Assembly (NCBI RefSeq): GCF_003626755.1
Contig: NZ_RBCJ01000005.1
Span: 310,001 to 374,000, forward strand
Length of the DNA stretch: 64,000 bases
DNA from: Ulvibacterium marinum
GTDB lineage: Bacteria; Bacteroidota; Bacteroidia; Flavobacteriales; Flavobacteriaceae
Direction: 5' to 3'
Each line of letters starts with the position of its first letter. The stretch's first letter is position 1. The position numbers and the translations under genes are program-made. Under the pieces are notes generated by a model, which worked only from the letters and a program-made list of their open reading frames with translations, searched no databases and was not told the origin of the DNA. Positions 34,656 through 44,105 of the stretch are shown piece by piece.

Positions 34656-35194
34656 GTTTTATCCGCTCTGAATGCCATACGGTAGAGGCTCGCTACGTAT
34701 GCTTTTAAATACTTACCAAAAGATGATGGTTAAAAAACCTACCGAAATCCATGCCAAATTTATAAACAACTTAAAATCAAATAATTACATGTTTTTTCTT
34801 ATGCTTTGACTTTTCCCTTTGTAAAATTACTGGACAAGTACCGTCAAAAAACTTTACAGTTTCCCAATAAGGTGATTTTTTGACCATATAAACAATGAAT
34901 ATCTTCTTCATTATCAAAGATTTGAAATCTTCAGTATACCACACCAAAAAGTAAGATATACTGTATTTCAATAGAAATGTTTATTTCATGATTGTTCCTG
35001 ATTATTATTCGGTATTGGTAAAAGAATCTTTTTTAGAAATTCCAAAGTTTAGAGTTTTCTGTTTTAATGTTTTCAGGACAAGAATAAAAGCTAAAGGCAA
35101 TCCAGAAAGGTATCCACCCCGATACAAAAAAGCCCCGGCGTTTTGCCAGGGCTCTTTGTTTCCGTCTTTTCGGAAATGAAAATTATTTGAAAAC
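34656..35194 (-). other. 539-base AT-rich gap between the permease gene and rpsA
   Basis: Apart from the rpsA terminator at its right end I find no supported gene. Two weak open frames (about 64 codons each, one per strand) have no protein-like composition. On the minus strand TAAATTTG (34755-34762) is a perfect -7 element about 100 bases upstream of the permease, but the nearest TTG is only 15 bases away. The rest looks like plain spacer. Confidence 0.4.
35125..35153 (-). terminator. Rho-independent terminator after rpsA
   Basis: On the minus strand AGCCCTGGC-AAAAC-GCCGGGGCT forms a nine-base-pair stem with one wobble pair, followed by a T-run (complement of 35125-35130). It lies about 40 bases after the rpsA stop codon. 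Confidence 0.85.
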
Positions 35195-37030
35195 CTATTT
35201 CTTTTTATTGGCTTCCATTTTGTCCTTTAAAGCTTGTAATTGCTCGTTGGCATCACCAAGGGTAGGTTTGGACTCTTCCGCACTTACTGCCGCCCTTTTG
35301 GCCGCTGCTTTTACGTTTCGTCGTTCCTCTTCCTTGAAAATAGCGGTATGGCTCGCCACTACGCGCTTAAAGTCTTTGTTAAACTCAATAATCTTAAATT
35401 CGGCCTCTTCACCTTTGCCCAACTTCTTCCCATCCTCTTTCTCCATGTGCCGTTGTGGAATAAAGGCAGTGATATCCTCATTGAAGTCAATAGTACCTCC
35501 TTTATCCACTATTTCAGTAATGGAGGCCTTGTGTACCGTTCCTTCGGCAAATTCTTTTTCGTATTTGTCCCAAGGATTTTCCGTAGTCTGTTTGTGGCCC
35601 AGGCTAAGCTTACGACCCTCTACATCCAATTCCAGTACCTCTACTTCAATAGTATCGCCAACAGTTACAAATTCTGATGGATGTTTGATTTTCTTGGTCC
35701 AGGAAAGATCTGAAATATAAATCAATCCGTCTATTCCCTCTTCCAATTCTACAAATACACCAAAATTGGTAAAGTTCCTGATAATCCCCTTATGTCTGGA
35801 ACCAACAGGGTATTTGGTGGTAATATCGGTCCATGGATCTGGGGTAAGTTGTTTTATGCCTAAAGACATCTTACGATCTTCCCTATCCAAGGTCAATACT
35901 ACTGCTTCTACCTCGTCACCAACATTTACAAAATCCTGAGCGGAACGTAAATGTGTGGACCAGGACATTTCAGAAACATGGATAAGCCCTTCAACGCCTT
36001 CTACAACTTCTATAAAGGCCCCATAATCCGCAATAACAACTACTTTCCCTTTTACTTTGTCCCCAATCTTGATCTCATCACTCAAGGCATCCCAAGGATG
36101 TTTCTCCAATTGTTTTAACCCCAGTTGAATCCTTGATTTGTTTTCATCAAAATCCAAGATAACGACATTAAGCTTTTGATCAAGCTCCACCACTTCGTTA
36201 GGGTGATTGATCCTGCTCCAGGAAAGATCGGTGATATGAATCAATCCGTCCACACCACCTAAGTCAATAAAGACACCGTATGAGGTAATGTTCTTGACAA
36301 CACCTTCCAATACTTGTCCTTTCTCCAACTGGCTGATAATCTCCTTCTTTTGTTCTTCGATATCGGCTTCAATAAGTGCCTTATGGGAAACTACCACGTT
36401 CTTGAATTCATGGTTTATCTTAACTACTTTGAATTCCATGGTTTTCCCCACGTACTGGTCATAGTCACGAATCGGTTTTACATCAATTTGTGAACCGGGC
36501 AGGAAGGCCTCAATACCAAATACATCTACGATCATACCGCCTTTGGTCCTACATTTTACAAACCCACTTACAATTTCTTCCTTGTCATGTGCATTATTTA
36601 CGCGTTCCCAGGCCTTAATGGTTCTAGCCTTTCTGTGAGAAAGGACCAATTGACCACTTTTGTCCTCGCGGATATCGATCAGGACCTCTACCTTATCGCC
36701 AATCTTTAAGTCCGGATTATAACGAAACTCGTTTAAGGAGATAACTCCTTCGGATTTTGCGTTGATATCTATGATGGCCTCGCGCTCCGTTAAGTGGACT
36801 ACTTTTCCCTCAACCACTTCCTCATCTGCCGTGTCCACAAAGTTTTCGGCTACCAAATCCTCAAACTCTTGAAGTTTGGAGTCCTCTACGCGCTCTATCC
36901 CTTGTTCGTATTTTTCCCAGTCAAAATTTTCCAAGAATTCCTTGGGATCTTGAACCGGAGTTGCTGTTTGCGTTTCCTGTGCTGCTTCAGTAGTTTCTTC
37001 TACCTGGGCCGTTTCTTTTTCTTCAGCCAT
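35195..37030 (-). CDS. rpsA: 30S ribosomal protein S1
   Basis: S1 binds mRNA and helps load it on the 30S subunit, important in a phylum that largely lacks Shine-Dalgarno sequences. The 611-residue protein has an acidic, Glu/Gln/Thr-rich N-terminal extension (1-40) and six S1 repeats between about 70 and 560. The repeats carrying SYGVFIDLGGVDGLIHITDLSW, DYGAFIEV and NFGVFVEL are the canonical ones. The C-terminal tail is Lys/Ala-rich. It has a perfect promoter and a strong terminator, so it forms a single-gene unit. Confidence 0.95.
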   Translation of the reverse strand: MAEEKETAQVEETTEAAQETQTATPVQDPKEFLENFDWEKYEQGIERVEDSKLQEFEDLVAENFVDTADEEVVEGKVVHLTEREAIIDINAKSEGVISLNEFRYNPDLKIGDKVEVLIDIREDKSGQLVLSHRKARTIKAWERVNNAHDKEEIVSGFVKCRTKGGMIVDVFGIEAFLPGSQIDVKPIRDYDQYVGKTMEFKVVKINHEFKNVVVSHKALIEADIEEQKKEIISQLEKGQVLEGVVKNITSYGVFIDLGGVDGLIHITDLSWSRINHPNEVVELDQKLNVVILDFDENKSRIQLGLKQLEKHPWDALSDEIKIGDKVKGKVVVIADYGAFIEVVEGVEGLIHVSEMSWSTHLRSAQDFVNVGDEVEAVVLTLDREDRKMSLGIKQLTPDPWTDITTKYPVGSRHKGIIRNFTNFGVFVELEEGIDGLIYISDLSWTKKIKHPSEFVTVGDTIEVEVLELDVEGRKLSLGHKQTTENPWDKYEKEFAEGTVHKASITEIVDKGGTIDFNEDITAFIPQRHMEKEDGKKLGKGEEAEFKIIEFNKDFKRVVASHTAIFKEEERRNVKAAAKRAAVSAEESKPTLGDANEQLQALKDKMEANKKK

Positions 37031-37149
37031 ATGCTGATTTAAAATTTGTATTCCGAAGTGTTACAAGAGCTAAACAATATCCCCGAAAGTTGTTAAAAGT
37101 CTATTTTTATTGTATCCTTTTCCCCTTGACTCTTTGCAAAAAAGGACTG

Positions 37150-37179
37150 CAAAAGTACAATTTAAAAATGGTTTTGCAA
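37150..37179 (-). promoter_or_regulatory. Promoter of rpsA (TTG-N19-TACTTTTG)
   Basis: On the minus strand TTG (complement of 37177-37179) and TACTTTTG (complement of 37150-37157) are exactly 19 bases apart. This is a perfect Bacteroidota promoter. It predicts a leader of just over 100 bases before the rpsA ATG. Confidence 0.75.
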
Positions 37180-37292
37180 ATCACAAATAGCGAAGCTGCG
37201 TGTAAAAATAGTATTTCAAAGCTTTTTCATAATAATATATGAAGAATCGTTATCTTTCAGGCATTAATATTAACCATTAAAAGAGAATAACT

Positions 37293-37673
37293 ATGAGCGT
37301 TAAAGCCAAGTATCAGCCCGTTTTAAGTTTGGGTGAACAGTTAGGAATCAAGGACGGAAATGTCACCGAGGAAGGTGATATCATCAAGATAAAAGGTGAG
37401 GCCAACACACCTTATGAAAAGGACTTGTTATGGGATAAGATAAAGGAAGTTGGTGGTGAAAACCCTTCCGATATAAAAGCTAATATTACTGTTGCCGATA
37501 CTTCGGTTTATCACAGGCATGTAGTCAAAAGTGGGGAATCGCTTAGTAAGATAGCCAAACACTACTATGGAGATGCCATGAAGTATAAACAAATCTTCTC
37601 GGCCAATACAAATATCTTAAGCAACCCGGATGTAATACATCCCGATCAGGTTTTGGTTATTCCAAATGCCTAA
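37293..37673 (+). CDS. BON-like/LysM protein resembling the potassium-binding protein Kbp (YgaU)
   Basis: The 126-residue product has a small BON-like N-terminal domain (about 10-70, including GDIIKIKGEANTPYEKDLLWDKIKEVGG) and a C-terminal LysM domain (about 76-124, HVVKSGESLSKIAKHYYGD...NPDVIHPDQVLVIP). This two-domain order matches E. coli Kbp, a cytoplasmic K+-binding protein. No signal peptide is present, which fits a cytoplasmic role rather than peptidoglycan binding. The assignment is by architecture. Confidence 0.8.
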   Translation: MSVKAKYQPVLSLGEQLGIKDGNVTEEGDIIKIKGEANTPYEKDLLWDKIKEVGGENPSDIKANITVADTSVYHRHVVKSGESLSKIAKHYYGDAMKYKQIFSANTNILSNPDVIHPDQVLVIPNA

Positions 37674-37692
37674 GGTGTTCAAAATATTATTT

Positions 37693-37724
37693 AAAAAAAG
37701 GGGCGCTCATGGAGTGCCCTTTTT
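37693..37724. terminator. Bidirectional terminator between the LysM gene and cmk
   Basis: GGGCGCTC (37701-37708) pairs with GAGTGCCC (37712-37719), one G-U pair, flanked by an A-run at 37693-37699 and a T-run from 37720. It can end transcription from both converging genes. The cmk stop codon (37707-37709) lies inside the hairpin. Confidence 0.8.
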
Positions 37725-38417
37725 ATTTTTGCTTTCAATAACACGCTTTGCATAATTGTGTAAACGTTCAAATTGCTCTTGTAGCCCCATATCACTGTTA
37801 TCGAAAGTTATGGCACCATCAGCCTTTCGCAACGGGGAAAATTCCCTGCTGGAATCTATCCGATCCCTCAACGCTACATTTTTCAATATCTCCTCATAGG
37901 TGACCTCTTCACCTTTTTCCAAAAGTTCCTTATATCGCCTATATGCCCTTTTTTCAGGTGATGCGGTCATAAAAACCTTAAGTTCGGCATTGGGGAAAAC
38001 TACGGTCCCAATGTCCCTACCATCCATGACGACCCCTTTTGCCTCGCCCATCTCTCGCTGCATTCCGACTAACATTTCACGGACCTCCTTAATTTCTGCT
38101 ATTCTACTTACGTATTTAGAAACTTCCAGAGTACGTATTTCTTTTTCAACATTAACTCCATTCAGGTACATCTCGGAATATCCCAATCTGTCATTGTACG
38201 CAAATTCCAAATTTATTTTGGAAAGTGATTCCACAATAGCATCGGTATCATTGCTATGTTCTGCAATGAACTTATTTTGAAGTGCATATAGTGTTACGGC
38301 CCTATACATGGCACCCGTATCTATATAAACATAGTCCAAGGCTTTTGCCAATTGTTTTGCAATAGTACTCTTCCCTGTAGACGAATAACCATCTATGGCA
38401 ATGGTAATTTTTCCCAT
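37707..38417 (-). CDS. cmk: Cytidylate kinase
   Basis: Cmk phosphorylates CMP and dCMP. The P-loop is IAIDGYSSTGKSTIAKQL near residues 5-22, the form usual in flavobacteria, and VVMDGRDIGTVVFPNAELKVFMTAS near 125-149 is diagnostic. The 236-residue length is normal. It lies 66 bases after lon on the same strand. The last codons form part of the terminator hairpin. Confidence 0.94.
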   Translation of the reverse strand: MGKITIAIDGYSSTGKSTIAKQLAKALDYVYIDTGAMYRAVTLYALQNKFIAEHSNDTDAIVESLSKINLEFAYNDRLGYSEMYLNGVNVEKEIRTLEVSKYVSRIAEIKEVREMLVGMQREMGEAKGVVMDGRDIGTVVFPNAELKVFMTASPEKRAYRRYKELLEKGEEVTYEEILKNVALRDRIDSSREFSPLRKADGAITFDNSDMGLQEQFERLHNYAKRVIESKNKKGTP

Positions 38418-38483
38418 GGGTTAAAAATAGGTAGAATTACAGAGTTCAAAGATGATTTTAAAGCGAATATTTCCTGAGGGGCA

Positions 38484-40934
38484 TTAAAGCTTTTTGGCGT
38501 TCTTTACTTTTCTGTCGGTCAGGGCAGTGTCTATAACTTCATGCATGTCCGTTACATAATGGAAAACAAGCCCCTTTAAATACTCCTGCTTTATGTCCAG
38601 AATATCCTTTCTATTGTCCTCACAGAGAACAATTTCCTTGATTCTTGCCCGCTTTGCGGCTAATATTTTTTCCTTGATACCCCCAACAGGCAATACCTTG
38701 CCGCGAAGTGTTATTTCGCCGGTCATGGCCAAACTCTTCTTTACTTTTCTTTGAGTAAACAAGGATACCAAGGAAGTGAGCATGGTAATCCCGGCACTAG
38801 GTCCATCCTTAGGCGTAGCGCCTTCCGGTACATGGATATGTACGTTATATTTATCAAAAATTTGGGTGTCTATCCCAAACCGCTCCGCGTTGGATTTTAT
38901 ATACTCCATGGCAATAGTAGCGGATTCTTTCATCACCTTGCCCAAGTTACCCGTTATGTTCAACGTGCCTTTTCCTTTGGACAATATGGATTCTATAAAA
39001 AGGATATCCCCGCCAACGCTTGTCCAAGCAAGCCCTGTGACCACACCTGCAACTTCATTGTTCTCATATTTATCCCTTTCCAAACGTGCAGGCCCCAAAA
39101 CCTTCTCTACATCGGCATTGCTCACTTTTATATCATACTCCTCTTCAGTAGCAATAGACTTGGCGGCATAACGGACCATTTTGGCAATTTGCTTTTCCAA
39201 GGAACGTACCCCGGATTCCCGGGTATACCCTTCCACAATCTTTTCCAATTGTCGCTTTCCTATTTTTAAATCTTTGGAGGAAAGCCCATGTTCCTTAAGT
39301 TGTTTGGGAAGTAAGTGCCTTTTCGCTATCTCTACCTTTTCCTCTATCGTATAACCCGTGACATTTATAATTTCCATTCTATCCCGTAACGCAGGTTGAA
39401 TGGTAGATAAGTTATTGGCCGTGGCAATGAACATCACTTTGGAAAGATCATACCCCAACTCCAGGAAATTATCATGAAACTCACTATTTTGCTCAGGATC
39501 CAATACCTCTAACATGGCAGAGGAAGGATCACCTTGATGGCTATTGGAGAGTTTATCTATTTCGTCCAATATGAAAACGGGGTTAGAGGTTCCTGCCTTC
39601 TTAATGCTCTGTACAATGCGTCCTGGCATGGCCCCTATGTAGGTCTTGCGATGCCCTCGGATTTCCGCCTCGTCCCGCAGTCCTCCCAAGGACATTCTCA
39701 CATACTCCCGTCCCAAAGCTTCGGCGACCGATTTTCCCAAAGAGGTCTTACCCACTCCCGGAGGACCATATAGGCAAAGGATGGGTGATTTCATGTCATT
39801 ACGAAGCTTTAATACCGCCAAATACTCCATTATCCTTCGTTTTACATCCTCTAGACCGTAATGATCCCTATCCAAAATTCGTTGCGCTCTTTTTAAATCG
39901 AACTTATCCTTCGAATATTCGTTCCAAGGAAGGTCCAAAAAAAGATCAAGATAATTTCTTTGAATGGAGTATTCCGCAACCTGGGGATTCATTCGCTGGA
40001 TTTTCGCCAACTCCTTTTCAAAGTGCTCCTTTACCTTTTTACCCCACTTTTTGGTCTTGGCCTTAGCACGCATCTCCTGTACTTCTTCATCATAGGATAC
40101 ACCACCCAACTCCTCTTGGATGGTCTTCATTTGTTGATGAAGGAAGTACTCGCGTTGTTGCTGGTCCATATCACTTCGAACCTTGGATTGGATATCATTT
40201 TTGAGTTCCAACCGCTGTAGTTCCAGGTTCATATACTTTAAAGTGGCCAAAGCCCTTTCCTGTAGGTTCCCAATTTCCAAAAGCTCCTGTTTTTCCTTTA
40301 CATCCAAATTTAAATTCGAGGACACAAAATTGATTAGGAAAGAATTGCTCTGAATATTCTTTATAGCAAAAGATGCCTCGCTGGGAATATTGGGGTTGTC
40401 TTTGATTATTCGCAAGGCCAAATCCTTTATAGACTCTATAATGGCCAGGAATTCCTGTCCGTCCTCGTCCGGTCGTTCTTCCTTTGTCTCCCGCACCGTC
40501 GCCATCATGTAGGGCTTTTTAGTAAGTATCTCGGCTATTTCAAAACGCTTTTTGCCCTGTATGATAACCGTGGTATTCCCATCCGGCATTTGTAGGACCC
40601 TAAGTATCCTTGCCACTGTACCCAAGGTATTGATGTCATTGATATCGGGATTTTCAGTTTCCTCATCCTTTTGAGAAACTACCCCTATAACCTTAGATCC
40701 GTTATTCGCATCCTTTATTAAATTAATGGACTTGTCCCTGCCCGCGGTGATGGGGATAACCACACCAGGAAATAGTACCGTATTTCGCAAGGGTAAAATA
40801 GGCAAGGTCTCCGGTAGTCCTTCATTGCTCATTTTTTCCTCGTCCTCTGGAGTCAATAGAGGAATCAACTCCGAGTCCTCATCAATTCCATGAAAGGACA
40901 TATTGTCAAAATTTGAAAATTTGGAATCTCCCAT
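38484..40934 (-). CDS. lon: ATP-dependent protease La (Lon)
   Basis: Lon degrades damaged and regulatory proteins in the cytoplasm. The 816-residue protein has the LAN substrate-binding domain (about 43-240, starting [18 protein letters not shown]), coiled helices, an AAA+ module with Walker [14 protein letters not shown] near 391 and FILDEIDKL, and the peptidase domain with the Ser-Lys dyad: DGPSAGITM near 715 and [13 protein letters not shown] near 757. An acidic N-terminal extension precedes the LAN domain, as in other Bacteroidota. Confidence 0.95.
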   Translation of the reverse strand: MGDSKFSNFDNMSFHGIDEDSELIPLLTPEDEEKMSNEGLPETLPILPLRNTVLFPGVVIPITAGRDKSINLIKDANNGSKVIGVVSQKDEETENPDINDINTLGTVARILRVLQMPDGNTTVIIQGKKRFEIAEILTKKPYMMATVRETKEERPDEDGQEFLAIIESIKDLALRIIKDNPNIPSEASFAIKNIQSNSFLINFVSSNLNLDVKEKQELLEIGNLQERALATLKYMNLELQRLELKNDIQSKVRSDMDQQQREYFLHQQMKTIQEELGGVSYDEEVQEMRAKAKTKKWGKKVKEHFEKELAKIQRMNPQVAEYSIQRNYLDLFLDLPWNEYSKDKFDLKRAQRILDRDHYGLEDVKRRIMEYLAVLKLRNDMKSPILCLYGPPGVGKTSLGKSVAEALGREYVRMSLGGLRDEAEIRGHRKTYIGAMPGRIVQSIKKAGTSNPVFILDEIDKLSNSHQGDPSSAMLEVLDPEQNSEFHDNFLELGYDLSKVMFIATANNLSTIQPALRDRMEIINVTGYTIEEKVEIAKRHLLPKQLKEHGLSSKDLKIGKRQLEKIVEGYTRESGVRSLEKQIAKMVRYAAKSIATEEEYDIKVSNADVEKVLGPARLERDKYENNEVAGVVTGLAWTSVGGDILFIESILSKGKGTLNITGNLGKVMKESATIAMEYIKSNAERFGIDTQIFDKYNVHIHVPEGATPKDGPSAGITMLTSLVSLFTQRKVKKSLAMTGEITLRGKVLPVGGIKEKILAAKRARIKEIVLCEDNRKDILDIKQEYLKGLVFHYVTDMHEVIDTALTDRKVKNAKKL

Positions 40935-41162
40935 ATATTTATTTCGGTCATTCTGTCACAATTGGACAGAATATTATGTTCAACTAAAGCTTTATTAACA
41001 CCGATACATCCTATATTCATTATAATCATGTGGGATAAGATGCTCTGGCCATACTTTACTGAACAATTGTTATGCCATATCCATAATAGATAAACCTACT
41101 TTTTTATATTTTACTGTAACAATCCAAAAATAGAATCATCTTTTATATAAACCGTCCATCTT

Positions 41163-41717
41163 TTGAGCCACAAGAGTGAACATATTGATGCTTTATTGCA
41201 ATTATGCCTTAAAGGAAACCAAAGTGCACAACTAGAAATTTACAATCGTTATTACAAGGCGATGTACAACATCTCCCTGAGGATTGTAAAGGACAGTGCC
41301 GAAGCCGAGGACATCATGCAGGAATCATTTTTAAACGCGTTTACAAAACTGCATACGTTCAAAGGGGAGGTCACATTTGGAGCTTGGCTAAAACGAATTG
41401 TAATAAACAACAGTATCTATCACTATAAAAAGCAGCAGAAAAAAAATGAAGTTGCTTTGGAAGATGTAATGTACAGGGTTGAAGATAATGATGGAGTTGC
41501 TTCGGATCATGCGTTTACCGAACTGAAGGCTCAAAAGGTGATGGAAGCCATGAAACGGTTGAAAGACAATTACAGAATTTCTTTGACCCTACATTTAATA
41601 GAAGGTTACGACTACGAAGAAATAAGTGGTATTATGAATATAAGTTACGCTAATTGTAGGACAACGATTTCAAGAGCCAAGGAAAGCCTACGACAAAAAC
41701 TATTAATTGCAGGATGA
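41163..41717 (+). CDS. ECF-type RNA polymerase sigma factor
   Basis: This 184-residue sigma-70 family protein has region 2 (about 20-85, with YNRYYKAMYNISLRIVKD and DIMQESFLNAF) and region 4 (about 125-180, with EGYDYEEISGIMNISYANCRTTISRAKESLRQKL). There is no region 3, as in ECF sigma factors. Translation most likely starts at TTG 41163, since no ATG precedes region 2 in frame. Its stop overlaps the next gene's ATG (ATGA), so sigma factor and putative anti-sigma factor are coupled. It probably activates this same operon (inference). Confidence 0.9.
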   Translation: MSHKSEHIDALLQLCLKGNQSAQLEIYNRYYKAMYNISLRIVKDSAEAEDIMQESFLNAFTKLHTFKGEVTFGAWLKRIVINNSIYHYKKQQKKNEVALEDVMYRVEDNDGVASDHAFTELKAQKVMEAMKRLKDNYRISLTLHLIEGYDYEEISGIMNISYANCRTTISRAKESLRQKLLIAG

Positions 41718-42277
41718 TGGAAAACGAAAATTTGGAAAAACTGTTCGAGCGACTACAAGGTTCTTTTGATATAGAAGAACCAGCTCCAGGCCATGAATCG
41801 CGTTTTTTGGAAAAAATGAACGCTGCTCAAGGAGTGGTGCAAATACGCCCCAAAAGAAGAAACTGGTGGAAACCCTTGTCCATAGCGGCCTCTATTCTTG
41901 TGCTTTGCACAATAGGCCTTGGCCTTTACAACAGCGGAGCGACTACGGAGGAAAAAGTAGCGGAAATCTCCCCTGAGGTGTCCAAAACTGAGTTTTACTT
42001 TGCCAATCTTATTGAGCAACAAGTAAGGGAACTGGAAAGTAAGAGCTCTCCGGAAACCGAAAAGATTATTGCCGATACCATGACCCAGCTAAAAAAGTTG
42101 GAGACAAATTACCTACAATTGGAACAGGACCTTTTAAATGGAGGTAACAGTAAGCTTATACTCAGTGCCATGATCACCAATTTCCAAACAAGGATAGATC
42201 TTTTGCAAGATGTCCTGAACCAAATTGAAACTATACAAACATTAAAAGATTACAATGATGAAAACATTACTATATAA
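41714..42277 (+). CDS. Putative membrane anti-sigma factor
   Basis: The 187-residue protein has a soluble N-terminal part (1-50), one membrane helix at about 52-71 (LSIAASILVLCTIGLGLYNS), and a C-terminal part of about 110 residues dominated by helices with heptad-like spacing. I see no zinc-binding HxxxCxxC anti-sigma motif. The role is inferred from the four-base overlap with the ECF sigma gene and single-span topology. Its stop overlaps the next gene by 23 bases. Confidence 0.7.
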   Translation: MMENENLEKLFERLQGSFDIEEPAPGHESRFLEKMNAAQGVVQIRPKRRNWWKPLSIAASILVLCTIGLGLYNSGATTEEKVAEISPEVSKTEFYFANLIEQQVRELESKSSPETEKIIADTMTQLKKLETNYLQLEQDLLNGGNSKLILSAMITNFQTRIDLLQDVLNQIETIQTLKDYNDENITI

Positions 42278-43352
42278 ATACGCGGCAGTGGCACTTTTTT
42301 GTATGCTTCCATTGACTATATGGGCCAATGAGGGAAAGTTAAAGGGCAGATACACCAAGGAAAAGACCATAAAAAAGGAATTCAGCGTAAACTCTGATGC
42401 CCTTCTAAAAGTAAACAATAGCTATGGAAACCTAAATATCACCTCTTGGAACGAGAATCGTGTGCTTATAGAAGTACATATTATGACCAATGGTAATAAC
42501 GAGGACAAAGTACAGCGCAAGTTGGACAACATCACTGTAGACTTTGATTCAAGCAGTAGTATGGTTTCGGCTAAAACTATTTTCAACGACAATAAAGGAA
42601 GTTGGGGCTGGAATTGGGGGAGAAACAACAATGTAAATATGCAGATTAATTATAGTATTAAGCTGCCTGTAAAGAACAGCGTACATTTGGACAATGACTA
42701 TGGAAACATCATTTTGGATCGCGTGGATGGGCATGCCAAAATAAATTGTGACTACGGCCGGTTGGAAATCGGGGAATTACGGGGGAGAAACAACCAGCTT
42801 AATTTTGATTACACTTCCAGGTCGAACATCGGTTACATTAACAGTGGTGATATACGGGCAGACTATTCCGGTTTTACCATTGAAAAGGCTGGAGACCTTA
42901 TGATCAATGCAGATTATACGGATTCGACCGTGGAAGAAATGGAAAACTTACGATATACCTGTGATTATGGAAAAATAGATATCGGTGAAGCAAGCGATGT
43001 TCAAGGAAGTGGGGACTACATCAATGTAAAGTTGGGCACCATACATGGTGATGTGGATATCACTGCCGATTACGGGTCAATAAAAATAGAAGATATGGCC
43101 GATGATGCCGGGAACCTTCAAATCAGAACAGATTATACTGGCATCAAAATCGGATATTCTCCACAATATCATTTCGAATTTGAAATAGATACGGAATATG
43201 CCGGGGTAAACGGTATGGATGATTTTGAAGTGAATATCAGTAAGGAAAAATCCCATTCCAAGTATTATAAGGGTTTCCACGGACAACAGAATAGTGGAAA
43301 CACGGTCACCATTTCCAGTGACTACGGCGGTGTGTCCTTTTCAAGAAATTAA
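42255..43352 (+). CDS. Exported beta-helix-like repeat protein with an Asp-Tyr ladder (DUF4097-like)
   Basis: The 365-residue product has a signal peptide (about 1-24, ending IWANEG). The mature protein contains about twelve copies of a repeat marked by [DSE]-Y-[GTSAI], for example SYGNL, DYGNI, DYGRL, DYTSR, DYSGF, DYTDS, DYGKI, DYINV, DYGSI, DYTGI, EYAGV and DYGGV, spaced by roughly 10-50 residues and often near 20. This pattern predicts a beta-helix with Tyr stacked on one face. The relation to DUF4097 adhesin-like proteins is a pattern-based guess. Either ATG at 42255 or 42258 may be the start. Confidence 0.7.
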   Translation: MMKTLLYKYAAVALFCMLPLTIWANEGKLKGRYTKEKTIKKEFSVNSDALLKVNNSYGNLNITSWNENRVLIEVHIMTNGNNEDKVQRKLDNITVDFDSSSSMVSAKTIFNDNKGSWGWNWGRNNNVNMQINYSIKLPVKNSVHLDNDYGNIILDRVDGHAKINCDYGRLEIGELRGRNNQLNFDYTSRSNIGYINSGDIRADYSGFTIEKAGDLMINADYTDSTVEEMENLRYTCDYGKIDIGEASDVQGSGDYINVKLGTIHGDVDITADYGSIKIEDMADDAGNLQIRTDYTGIKIGYSPQYHFEFEIDTEYAGVNGMDDFEVNISKEKSHSKYYKGFHGQQNSGNTVTISSDYGGVSFSRN

Positions 43353-43369
43353 TCGAAAAACCAACTATT

Positions 43370-44074
43370 ATGAAAAATGTCTTATTACTCGGTTTAGTCT
43401 CAATCCTTACCTTTTCGGCACAGGCACAAAGCCTTGAAAAACGTACGGTAGAGGAATATGATGAAATATCGGTATCAGGTTGGTTCGATGTAGAACTAGT
43501 GGAAGGGAATGAGGGCCAAATCACCCTTACAGGAAGGGCCAGCCAATTGAAGCATATTGATAGCGAGGTAGTTAACGGGGACCTAAAAATCGAATGGGCC
43601 AAAAGATCCAATCTAAATCCCTTCTACTCTTTCTCCAAAATAACGATAACCATACCTGTTGAAAGCATACATGCCGTATCGCTTTCGGGTTCAGGTTCAA
43701 TTTCGGGGAATTCAACCTTAATCGCTGAACGTTTTACCACTAATCTTTCTGGATCAGGTGAAATTGATTTGAACGTAAATGCGAACTCCTTGAATTCCAG
43801 AATATCAGGTTCCGGGAATATTATACTTCACGGACAAGTTGAAAACCATAACACGGAGATATCAGGTTCTGGAAAAATAAAGGCTTATGATATGGAGACA
43901 GATATTGTAGATGCAACCATAAGTGGCTCCGCTAATGTCAACGTCAAAGCCAACAAGGAAATCCGGGCAAGAATCTCAGGTTCTGGGGATGTCAACTATA
44001 TCGGTTCCCCTGATAAAATTGATAGTAAGGTCTCGGGGTCAGGTTCCGTTACCAAAAGAAAAAGAAGTAGTTAG
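43370..44074 (+). CDS. Head GIN/DUF2807 domain protein, copy 1
   Basis: This 234-residue exported protein has a signal peptide ending SAQAQ near residue 20. The mature part starts with EYDEISVSGWFDVELVEGNEG and then carries seven SGS(G/A) repeats (SGSGSIS, SGSGEID, SGSGNII, SGSGKIK, SGSANVN, SGSGDVN, SGSGSVT) spaced about 20 residues apart, typical of the DUF2807 beta-helix. The C-terminus is basic (KRKRSS). It is the first of two tandem paralogues downstream of the ECF/anti-sigma pair. Function is unknown; an envelope location is likely. Confidence 0.88.
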   Translation: MKNVLLLGLVSILTFSAQAQSLEKRTVEEYDEISVSGWFDVELVEGNEGQITLTGRASQLKHIDSEVVNGDLKIEWAKRSNLNPFYSFSKITITIPVESIHAVSLSGSGSISGNSTLIAERFTTNLSGSGEIDLNVNANSLNSRISGSGNIILHGQVENHNTEISGSGKIKAYDMETDIVDATISGSANVNVKANKEIRARISGSGDVNYIGSPDKIDSKVSGSGSVTKRKRSS

Positions 44075-44105
44075 CACATAAATAAAAATCAAAAAACAAC
44101 ACATT

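Noticed and set aside
34777-34971. 64-codon minus-strand frame in the gap before rpsA
   Set aside because: Composition is not protein-like, there is no domain, and the start context is poor; it lies in very AT-rich spacer.
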